This document shows, one piece after another, positions 7,503 through 14,461 of a DNA stretch of 64,000 nt (position 1 is the first letter of the stretch; each line of letters opens with the position of its first letter). The notes under the pieces are model-generated. The model was not told the DNA's origin and made no database searches. It saw nothing but the letters and a program-made list of their open reading frames with translations. Made by a program: the position numbers and the translations under genes. Source of the DNA: Bacteroidetes bacterium GWF2_41_31 (lineage in GTDB: Bacteria > Bacteroidota > Bacteroidia > Bacteroidales > F082); NCBI GenBank assembly GCA_001769215.1, contig MEOL01000017.1:155178-219177 (forward strand), given 5' to 3'.

Positions 7503-8075
7503 TTATCTTTTCACTAATTGCCGTCGAATTCGGCTTAAAGATTGAGGTGTTACTCCAACAAAAGAAGCAATATAATACTGCGGTATTCGCTGTTGAATAT
7601 GACTGAATGAAGACATAAAATTCAAATACCGCTGTTCAGCTGCATCAGTGTGCGAAGAAATAATATGATTGATAGCTTTGGTAAAAACATCTTCCAACAA
7701 CAACCTGCCAAACCGTTCGCCGAATTTTACTTTACTATAAAATAGCTGCATATTGCTATAGGAGATAGAATTTATTGTTGTATCCTCCAAGGCGATTATT
7801 GATTTTTTTGATATTGCTTTATTGATAAAACTTTCGTAATCGCAAACAAAATCATGTTCTGTACTAAAATAAAATGTTTCTTCTTCCCCATTATTTATTA
7901 TACAATGCCTGAGAAGCCCATTATTTATGTATGCAAACTCTTTACAAACTCCCCCCTCTGTTAAAAAAGAATCATTTACTTTCAATTCCTTTTTAACAAA
8001 TAGTTGATCAATTATGTTGATATCTTCATCAGATAAGTAGATATAATTACTTATTGCTTTAATTAGGTTTTGCAT
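7503..8075 (-). CDS. Crp/Fnr family regulator 2
   Basis: The protein has 190 residues, with a beta-roll sensor (FAYINNGLLRHCIINNGEEETFYFSTEHDF) and the helix-turn-helix PQYYIASFVGVTPQSLSRIRRQL at the C-terminus. It is clearly diverged from regulators 1 and 4 in this window, so these are not recent duplicates. The gene is complete; the likely target is the membrane-protein gene that follows it on the same strand. Confidence 0.85.
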   Translation of the reverse strand: MQNLIKAISNYIYLSDEDINIIDQLFVKKELKVNDSFLTEGGVCKEFAYINNGLLRHCIINNGEEETFYFSTEHDFVCDYESFINKAISKKSIIALEDTTINSISYSNMQLFYSKVKFGERFGRLLLEDVFTKAINHIISSHTDAAEQRYLNFMSSFSHIQQRIPQYYIASFVGVTPQSLSRIRRQLVKR

Positions 8076-8266
8076 AACTCGTCAAAAATTAGGCATCATT
8101 CATTTATCAATTAACATTATCGAAAAATAATACAAAATCATTTATTCACCTACGTTAATTATTTATAATTCATATTCTTATGGTTCACAAAGTTCCACTA
8201 AATTTATTTACAAAGTTCCACATTCTGTATCCAATTTGTCTGTCGTTTAATTATTGCACGGTATTT

Positions 8267-8554
8267 TTAGTAATGGTGCTGTTCAGAAAAAGAACTGTAA
8301 TGTGTAACATATTCGTTTTCCTTAATAAACCCCATTGTTATTTCGTCAACATTGTGGTCAATATAAAATGCTCGAATAAGTCCGCTATGAATAAAGCCCA
8401 TGTGTTTTTGTATTTCCCCTGCTTTTAAGTAAATCGAATTCTTTGCCAATTCTGAAATTGACAAGTTACTCTTTACAAATAATAATTCTTCATCCGAAAT
8501 TTCGGGACTTAAAGTTTTATATCTATCAAGATATGAATGGATAATATCTGTCAT
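8267..8554 (-). pseudogene. Crp/Fnr family regulator 3, truncated
   Basis: The first 90 codons give a normal Crp/Fnr N-terminus (LAKNSIYLKAGEIQKHMGF, HSGLIRAFYIDHNVDEITMGF), but the frame ends after SSFSEQHHY. The rest of the sensor, the long helix and the DNA-binding domain are absent, and no continuation is visible in the other frames down to 8080. It is a broken gene, and no DNA binding is possible. Confidence 0.75.
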
Positions 8555-8613
8555 AATTTATAGTGTTATTTTTCAGGCATTGTATCTAATGACCTCAATA
8601 TTTTGTTTTACGG

Positions 8614-9858
8614 TTACTCGTCAAATTTCTTGAATATTGAACTTGCAATATGTCCACCAAAGCCAAAAGTGTTACTCATGGCATACGTTACATTTCTTTG
8701 TTGTGATTTACCAAGTGTGAAATTAAATTTATCGGCAAAGTTAGGTTCTACTTGTTGTGTATTTATAGTAGGTGGTATCATGTTTTCTTGAATAGCTTTT
8801 ATGCAAGCAATAGCTTCAATTGCCCCTGCTGCGCCAAGCAAATGTCCTGTCATTGATTTTGTTGCACTGATGTTTGCATTGGGTTTTATTCCAAACACTT
8901 TTTCCATAGCTTTCAATTCGCTCAAATCGCCCGTTGGAGTTGAAGTAGCATGCGCATTAATATAGTCAATTTCACTTGAATTTATACCGGCTTCTTCCAA
9001 TGCAAGTGTCATTCCCAGAATTGCTCCTTCTCCTTCCGGATGTGTACCTGTCAGGTGATATGCATCTGCCGCAAGTCCACCACCAACAATTTCAGCAAGT
9101 ATAACTGCATTTCTTTTTATGGCGTGTTCATAGCATTCAAGAATAATTGCACCTGCACCTTCGCCTAAAACAAAACCGTCTCTTGTGGAATCAAAAGGTT
9201 TTGAAGCTTTGCTAAAGTTATCATTTAAAGTTGATAAGGCTTTAGAAGCATTGAACCCCCCTATTGAAGTTTGTGTGATGGAAGCCTCCGAACCACCTGT
9301 AATAATCATATCTGCTTTGTTCCAACGGATATAATTAAATGCGTCAATGATAGCGGTATTACTTGCCGAACACGCGGAAGCCGTTGTATAATTTATTCCT
9401 CTGAGACCGTATTTAATTGATATTACGCCAGATGCAATATTTATTATCCTTTTTGGAATAAAAAACGGATTAAATCTCGGTGTACCATCGCCCATTTTAA
9501 ATTCGCCAAATTGCTCTTCAAAAGTAGTAACACCACCATCTCCGGAACCCCATATTACACCAATTCTATCCTTATTCAAAGTGGCAAAATTTAGGTTTGC
9601 ATTTTTTATCGCCTCGTCAGTTACGGCTAAAGCATATTGAGTAAAAAGGTCGTATTTCCTTATTTCATTTTTCTCAAAAATATTTTGAGGGTCAAAATTC
9701 TTTACTTCACACGCAAATTTCGTTTTAAATTTTGATGTGTCAAATTTGGTAATCAATGATGCTCCACTTATTCCATTAATCAATGAATGCCAATATTGAG
9801 CAACATTGTTTCCTATTGGAGTTACTGCTCCTAATCCTGTGATTACAACTCTTCTCAT
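8614..9858 (-). CDS. fabF: Beta-ketoacyl-ACP synthase II
   Basis: The protein has 414 residues, the normal length for KAS II. The catalytic triad is visible as Cys163 (TTASACSASN), His303 (NAHATSTPTGD) and His339 (KSMTGHLLGAAG, with Lys334); the GFGG loop lies near the end (NTFGFGGH). It condenses malonyl-ACP with an acyl-ACP in the cytoplasm. It is not beside other fatty acid synthesis genes; instead its ATG overlaps the TAA of a TetR-type regulator. It is therefore more likely an accessory KAS II for a special lipid or membrane adaptation than the housekeeping copy. Confidence 0.9.
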   Translation of the reverse strand: MRRVVITGLGAVTPIGNNVAQYWHSLINGISGASLITKFDTSKFKTKFACEVKNFDPQNIFEKNEIRKYDLFTQYALAVTDEAIKNANLNFATLNKDRIGVIWGSGDGGVTTFEEQFGEFKMGDGTPRFNPFFIPKRIINIASGVISIKYGLRGINYTTASACSASNTAIIDAFNYIRWNKADMIITGGSEASITQTSIGGFNASKALSTLNDNFSKASKPFDSTRDGFVLGEGAGAIILECYEHAIKRNAVILAEIVGGGLAADAYHLTGTHPEGEGAILGMTLALEEAGINSSEIDYINAHATSTPTGDLSELKAMEKVFGIKPNANISATKSMTGHLLGAAGAIEAIACIKAIQENMIPPTINTQQVEPNFADKFNFTLGKSQQRNVTYAMSNTFGFGGHIASSIFKKFDE

Positions 9859-10415
9859 TAATTATGTGGTTCTAAATCTCTAATTATGGCTTCTATTACA
9901 ATCTCAAAATCCTCATCATTGGTAAGGCGCGATAATTGAACTATTGCTAAAATATTTGTTATTATCATTAATGCTTTTGTTCTTGATGTATTTTGAAATT
10001 CAAAGACACCTTGGTTTTTTCCGTCCGTTAAAACTTCAGTAACCCAAAGCAATACAAGTTCAGCAAAGGTTTTTAATTCGTTTTTTATCTTGTCATCAAC
10101 CGTGTTTAAATCCGTTGCTAAAGAACCCACAAGACAAACTTTATTTTCTAATTTGATTTGAGAATAGATTGATAGAAACCTTTTTAGCTTTAACAAGGGT
10201 GATTTGTCTGCTAATTCTGCTTTATAATGCTCAAAGCGTTCAATATGTTCCTTTATCGTAGCCACACCCAAGTCCGTCTTGGTTGGGAAATGATAATGGA
10301 TAGAAGCCGTTTTAATACCTATTTTGTTAGAAATATCTTTAAAGCTAAAAGCATTAAAACCATTACTTCTAATGAGTTGGTCGGCAGTGTCAATTATAAT
10401 TTCTCTTGTAGTCAT
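9858..10415 (-). CDS. TetR/AcrR family regulator upstream of fabF
   Basis: The protein has 185 residues from ATG at 10415 (MTTREIIIDTADQLI). The N-terminal helix-turn-helix is clear: FSFKDISNKIGIKTASIHYHFPTKTDL. The rest is the usual helical ligand domain. An ATG seven codons upstream (10436) lies inside the -7 box, so it is not the start. The stop overlaps the fabF ATG (TAATG), giving translational coupling. An inverted repeat at the promoter suggests autoregulation of the tetR-fabF operon, with a fatty acyl effector as a guess. Confidence 0.85.
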   Translation of the reverse strand: MTTREIIIDTADQLIRSNGFNAFSFKDISNKIGIKTASIHYHFPTKTDLGVATIKEHIERFEHYKAELADKSPLLKLKRFLSIYSQIKLENKVCLVGSLATDLNTVDDKIKNELKTFAELVLLWVTEVLTDGKNQGVFEFQNTSRTKALMIITNILAIVQLSRLTNDEDFEIVIEAIIRDLEPHN

Positions 10416-10433
10416 TAAATACAAATCTTTTTG

Positions 10434-10460
10434 CAAAGATACTACCTATTAGTAGATAGG
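10434..10460 (-). promoter_or_regulatory. Promoter and operator of the tetR-fabF operon
   Basis: The -7 box TATCTTTG lies at 10434-10441. Immediately upstream is CCTAT-TAGTAG-ATAGG (10445-10460), a 5-bp inverted repeat placed where a repressor would block the polymerase. The position next to a TetR gene supports an autoregulatory operator. Confidence 0.5.
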
Positions 10461-10517
10461 CAAATTAATTAACAATTTATTTTGCAATTTGTAGGGACAA
10501 AGCCTGTAATGAAATGG

Positions 10518-10540
10518 GAGACGAGGTTCAACCTCGTCTC
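10518..10540. repeat. Perfect hairpin
   Basis: GAGACGAGGTT and AACCTCGTCTC are separated by a single base. There is no T-run on either side, so it is not a classic terminator, though it lies 52 bases downstream of the SMP-30-like gene (minus strand) and may stop or protect that transcript. Such hairpins are often repeated between genes in Bacteroidota. Confidence 0.5.
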
Positions 10541-10591
10541 AAGAGGGGCAACATCACCGGAAAATCCAATCTGCTGAATTGGTCCCTTTTG

Positions 10592-11692
10592 CTAATCTAA
10601 TTTGTATTTCCCGATATGCCCGATTAAATCTCCGCCCAAGTAAATATAACCATCATGCTCTTCAATTGAACTGGCTTCCGACACCAATTTTCCGGTTGTA
10701 TCATAGTAAGTTTTCAAAATAACCCCGGTTGCGCTGACGTTCATAATCAATCCATAAGGCTCTTGTTTTGGTTGAAGCCAAAAGGGAAGACCGAATATAA
10801 TTTTCTTTAAAAATGGTTTTGGTTGAATTTTATCCAACATGTCGTCTCTACGGGTTGTAAAACCGAGCCAAAAACTACCGTCATTTCTGCGTGATATTCC
10901 GTTCGGAAAACCGGGCAGATTTTCCAGGAATATTTCTGTCTGTCCTTTTTTATCGCCTTTCAACCAATATTTGACCACTCTGTATTTTGTTAAATCAACC
11001 ATCAATACAAATTCATCATTTTGTGATACCGCAACACCATTTCCGAAAAATGAACTGTCAATTAATGTCTTTACTTCATTTGTTTTGCGATTGTAGCTGT
11101 AAAGACCGCCGTCAGGCTTGACTTCAAACAAAATTTTTCGAACGTTTTTCCTACTGAAAGTAACCTTTGAAGAAGTATTTGAAAAATAAATCATTCCATC
11201 ACTGGCAATATCAACATCGTTAGGAATTAGAAACGGTTTCCCGTGTTCGTCATGGCTTGCCAGAATTGTAATTACACCTTTTTTATCAACGCTTATTAGT
11301 CCTCTTTTTTGGTCACAGGCAATCAGGTTTTCATTTTTGTCAAAATGTAGTCCTGTTACCCAAGCACCTGTATTACAAAATACAGTCACATGACCAGATG
11401 TGTCAATTTTCAAAATCCTGCCGTCAGTGAAGTCTGTTCTGGAATTATGAACACCACAATACAAATTTCCTTTTTTATCTGTTGCAATATCTTCAGGTCC
11501 ATACCACCCATTTAGGTCTATCCACTGTGTGGTACTTAAAAGTTCATTTTCTGCCAGAACACCTACTAATTCAGGTTTTATCGGGGGAGTCCAGGACAAT
11601 GGTTTTAATGAACACGATTGAAATGTAGCACCTGCAATGAATCCCATCATCATTAATGCGCTTAAAGTTTTAATATTGGCTTTAATTCTCAT
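10592..11692 (-). CDS. SMP-30/strictosidine synthase-like lipoprotein
   Basis: The protein has 366 residues, with a lipoprotein signal (FQSC, Cys27). The mature part fits a six-bladed beta-propeller of the SMP-30/gluconolactonase/strictosidine-synthase type: repeated strands such as GPEDIATDKKGNLYCGV, PNDVDIASDGMIYFSNTS and FPNGISRRNDGSFWLGF. It is likely membrane-anchored in the periplasm or at the surface, and may hydrolyse a lactone or ester with a bound metal; the substrate is not known. A strong AAAAGGAG ribosome binding site precedes ATG 11692. Crp/Fnr regulator 4 lies upstream. Confidence 0.75.
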   Translation of the reverse strand: MRIKANIKTLSALMMMGFIAGATFQSCSLKPLSWTPPIKPELVGVLAENELLSTTQWIDLNGWYGPEDIATDKKGNLYCGVHNSRTDFTDGRILKIDTSGHVTVFCNTGAWVTGLHFDKNENLIACDQKRGLISVDKKGVITILASHDEHGKPFLIPNDVDIASDGMIYFSNTSSKVTFSRKNVRKILFEVKPDGGLYSYNRKTNEVKTLIDSSFFGNGVAVSQNDEFVLMVDLTKYRVVKYWLKGDKKGQTEIFLENLPGFPNGISRRNDGSFWLGFTTRRDDMLDKIQPKPFLKKIIFGLPFWLQPKQEPYGLIMNVSATGVILKTYYDTTGKLVSEASSIEEHDGYIYLGGDLIGHIGKYKLD

Positions 11693-11761
11693 TGTATCTC
11701 CTTTTTTTTATTAGTAGAATGCAAAATAACCAGAACGAAAACTTGTTTGCATTGACAATTG

Positions 11762-12337
11762 TTAAGAAATAGAAATTTCTTTTCTCACGCGACTCAATGA
11801 TTCAGGGGCAATCCCAAGAAAACTTGCTATTTGATGTTGGGGAACTCTTTGCACTATTTTCTTGTCATAATTTTTTATAAAATCTAAATATTTTTGTTTT
11901 GCTGTTTTTGTTTGCATTGTAAACGTTCTATCAAGAATACACAGGTAGTTTTTTTCGGCTATGATTCGTCCGAGTTTTTCAAATTTTGAAGATTCTTTGT
12001 ATAATTCAGTCAGAGCTTGATATGATAATTCATAAACAACACTGTCTTCAATTGTTTCTAAAATTTCAAAAGAAGGCGTTTGACTAATAAAACTTGAAAA
12101 AATTGAGATGAATTGTCTATCACAGGCGAAATAGGTATTAATCTCCTTTCCGTCAAGTAAATGATAAGTTCTTAACAAGCCTGTCTCAATGAAGTATAAA
12201 TTTTGTGCCATACTACCTTCTCTAACTATTAACGTCCTGGCTTTAAATTCTTTCCTGATGAGTTTGTCATAGAAACTTTCCCATTCACTTTCTGTTAAAC
12301 AAATTAATTCTTCTAATATTTTATGTAGTTCTTTCAT
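11762..12337 (-). CDS. Crp/Fnr family regulator 4
   Basis: The protein has 191 residues: sensor beta-roll (YFIETGLLRTYHLLDGKEINTYF) and C-terminal helix-turn-helix QHQIASFLGIAPESLSRVRKE. It is complete and lies 69 bases upstream of the SMP-30-like lipoprotein gene, the natural candidate target. It is the last of four members of this family within 6 kb. Confidence 0.85.
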   Translation of the reverse strand: MKELHKILEELICLTESEWESFYDKLIRKEFKARTLIVREGSMAQNLYFIETGLLRTYHLLDGKEINTYFACDRQFISIFSSFISQTPSFEILETIEDSVVYELSYQALTELYKESSKFEKLGRIIAEKNYLCILDRTFTMQTKTAKQKYLDFIKNYDKKIVQRVPQHQIASFLGIAPESLSRVRKEISIS

Positions 12338-12339
12338 TT

Positions 12340-12387
12340 TTACTCAATTGTGGCTATGCCTCTTATACAGCCTTTATCGTTAAATGG
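12340..12387 (-). other. Gene 3'-end relic (GCIRGI family), copy 1
   Basis: The minus strand reads PFNDKGCIRGIATIE and stops at 12340. The same ending (GFNKEGCIRGITTIGGMGML) is at 17837-17932. These are probably the ends of related decayed genes. The family is not recognised. A GC-rich hairpin (AGCCCGGTTTTTTTGGGCT) follows at 12447-12465. Confidence 0.3.
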
Positions 12388-12535
12388 TTTAATTTTTAGT
12401 ATCATTATCTTAGGTTTGCTGGCGGGTTATGGAGATAGAAATAGAAAGCCCGGTTTTTTTGGGCTTAACTGGGGCTTAAATGCTATTGTGTTTAGGCACT
12501 GGTTTTTTTTCCTTTATCTAATCCTTTTATAAAAC

Positions 12536-13038
12536 TCAATTACTATTCAGTAATTGAAAATTATGTATCGCTTCTTTATATTCCATTTCAGTCATTGAGT
12601 TGTATTGAAATTTAATAGTATTACAGAAATCTGAGGGTGGATTGTCAATTAACTCAAGCATTATTTTTCTATAATATCTGGAAACATATTTTGTGTCAGA
12701 AATTCTATACCATTTAAAGCGGCTAAATAAAGATTTCCCCCTTTTTTCTGCGCATTCACCACATGTCGTGGAAATCTCCTGATAATCGCAGTAATTATTT
12801 TTTAGATTAAATGTCATTTTTATAACGGTAGTTAGTTCGTTTTCGGTTACTCTATAATTCAAAGTATCACCAACTTCTTCTAAATTAATTTTGATCGTTT
12901 GAGAGGTATTTCTTTGTATACCCTTTTCGATTTTTTTCACAACTTGATTCTTACTATACCTGTTTACATATGGACCAATGCGTTGTCCGTGTAAAAACAT
13001 TGGAAAAAACAGGGTCAAAAAAACAATTATTTTCATCA
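12536..13038 (-). CDS. Small exported protein of unknown function
   Basis: From ATG 13038 (MMKIIVFLTLFFPMFLHGQ) the protein has 167 residues with a clear Sec signal peptide. The mature part is basic and polar with two cysteines spaced CGEC near the middle and no recognised domain. The open frame extends to 13276, but the extra 79 codons run through a palindromic intergenic element, so they are not believed. The gene lies between that element and another possible cassette-type boundary near 12490, so it may be a cassette gene. Confidence 0.55.
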
Positions 13039-13057
13039 TTAATATGTGTTTGCTTAT

Positions 13058-13205
13058 AATGGTTTGCAATATGCGTAGGATGGGATTTCGAAGCTCCAAC
13101 CTATCAAAGTTACAATTTTGAGTAAACCTGCCCATCCGGAAGGCGGGTGTACAAAAGTTTAAATTAACTACATCGCCCGGCTTACGTATATTGTTTGTTG
13201 GGTGC
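13058..13205 (-). repeat. attC-like palindromic element, family 3
   Basis: The arms TTTGCAATATGCGTAGGATGGG and CGCCCGGCTTACGTATATTGT are imperfect inverted repeats around a loop of about 90 bases. The right end is GTTGGGTGC at 13197-13205; GTTGGGT fits the integron core GTTRRRY exactly (read on the plus strand; ACCCAAC on the minus strand fits RYYYAAC). It sits behind the Fic-fragment gene. The arms differ from family 1 but the plan is the same. Confidence 0.5.
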
Positions 13206-13260
13206 TTATGTTCTTTTTTCTCTGACATTTTTCTATCAAATGTGTGGTTTGATTTCATTT

Positions 13261-13692
13261 CTAAATTATTTTCCAATGGCCTGTTTTATCGCTTCCGATG
13301 CGTTCTATTTTTCCGCTTTCTTTAAGTTCTTTTATTTTCCGTTTTACTGTACTCAGGCTTATCTTTAATCTTTCGCTAATTTCAGTTGCTATTATCTGGT
13401 TATTTTGCTTTATCAAATAAAATACAGTATCATTTTCAATTTTTACAGTGTCATATTGCGATTTTACAGTGTCAATGTATTGAACGTGCAATTCCCGATT
13501 TATCAGCGTGTGGTTTTCACCAAGCAATAAATTAGAGAGAAAGTGTATGAGGTATATTTCCGTTTTGTGAATGCCTTTGGATAAATCTTGATAGTTGGCC
13601 CGCACAAGTGCATTTCTGAAATACCATGAATGTTCCGCAAATAAGTCGTTATTTACCTCTTTAAAACCAAGTTTTCGAAGATATTTTATCAA
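13261..13692 (-). pseudogene. Fic protein C-terminal part with winged helix
   Basis: The protein has 143 residues. Residues about 20-75 (WYFRNALVRANYQDLSKGIHKTEIYLIHFL) match the end of Bacteroidota Fic proteins, and residues 95-143 form a winged helix (ISERLKISLSTVKRKIKELKESGKIERIG) as found at the C-terminus of such proteins. The catalytic HPFx(D/E)GNGR loop and everything before it are missing, and the upstream 70 bases show no continuation. It is best read as the 3' remnant of a Fic gene; the winged helix alone might still bind DNA. Confidence 0.65.
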
Positions 13693-13763
13693 AAAAATTG
13701 CCGTTGTCCTTGTGTTGCCCTACTCCTGAGATGGTCTGATTTATTACGTGCTGTACTTTATTT

Positions 13764-14069
13764 TCAGATATCAACACTTAAGCTTAAATGCCTTCCAAAT
13801 CCTTCACGGATAATTCTCATAAGTGTCGAAAGCCGAATGTCGCTGGCATCATTCTCAATTCGGGAAATATATGTCTTTGTTGTTCCACACTTTTCTGCCA
13901 ATTGTTCTTGTGTCATTCCATGCTTTTTCCTCAGTTCCTGGAGCATGACACCTAGTTTGAATGCTTCAAAACCTTCTTCATACTTTTCTCGTGTTTCAGT
14001 TCCACGTTCTCCATATTCAGAATCCAGATGATCAGCAAATGATGTCAGATTTTTATTTTTCTTTTTCAT
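13764..14069 (-). CDS. higA: HigA-type antitoxin (XRE helix-turn-helix)
   Basis: From ATG 14069 (MKKKNKNLTSFADHLD) the protein has 101 residues. The C-terminal half is an XRE domain (MTQEQLAEKCGTTKTYISRIENDASDIRLSTLMRI). The N-terminal half, SEYGERGTETREKYEEGFEAF, is the family's toxin-contacting segment. It overlaps the end of the toxin frame by 17 bases, which decides the start. As the toxin is truncated, this is an orphan antitoxin that may still act as a repressor. Confidence 0.8.
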   Translation of the reverse strand: MKKKNKNLTSFADHLDSEYGERGTETREKYEEGFEAFKLGVMLQELRKKHGMTQEQLAEKCGTTKTYISRIENDASDIRLSTLMRIIREGFGRHLSLSVDI

Positions 14070-14217
14070 CGAAGTATTTTTCAGGAACACGTTCTATCTC
14101 CGAAATAAGTTGTAACGTCCAGTTGAACTTCTTTTTAACATCTTGATTTAGAGTTGCGTAAAAGTCAAGATAGTAGTTCTTATAGTAGAATATGTTTCTG
14201 ACGAATTTTTCTTTCAC
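14053..14217 (-). pseudogene. HigB-type toxin, truncated
   Basis: GTG at 14217 opens a 54-codon frame: KEKFVRNIFYYKNYYLDFYATLNQ, VKKKFNWTLQLISEIERVPEKYFDE. This is the N-terminal half of a HigB/Gp49-like toxin, normally about 110 residues. The sequence then runs straight into the antitoxin start, so the second half, with the catalytic residues, has been deleted. The remaining frame is intact but should not cleave mRNA. Confidence 0.7.
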
Positions 14218-14300
14218 TATGCAAAGTTAGCTATTTAGTGAACATTAAAAAAATATTTTAATAAATTTTCTTTATGGCAATTTTTTTTAATAGCATTGGC

Positions 14301-14459
14301 GGTAACGGGAAGCATATGCTTTGTGGCGGACTTTAAAAGACAAATCTTTCTGCCCAAAGTGATTTATATTTCATACCTACGGCAGACAAGTGGAACTAAA
14401 ATACTCATTTTCATAACGTAACCCGCCATAAAGAATATGCAGTGTTATCGTTTCGTGAT
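14301..14459 (-). repeat. attC-like palindromic element, family 1, copy C
   Basis: The arms GCATATGCTTTGTGGCGGACTT and AACCCGCCATAAAGAATATGC are imperfect inverted repeats, with ends TAACGGG (14303) and TGTTATCG (14443). The loop also contains the shared CAAATCTTTCTGCCCA and GATTTATATT blocks. It begins 2-3 bases after the stop of the nuclease-STAND gene on the minus strand, the normal position of attC in a cassette. Confidence 0.6.
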
Positions 14460-14461
14460 AT

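Noticed and set aside
8180..8428. Plus-strand open frame of 82 codons over the truncated Crp/Fnr gene
   Set aside because: The minus-strand frame shows clear Crp/Fnr sequence; this one has no protein-like pattern.
12350..12532. Plus-strand 60-codon frame with a membrane-like helix
   Set aside because: It runs against a GCIRGI-type gene-end relic and through a palindrome; no ribosome binding site and no family resemblance.
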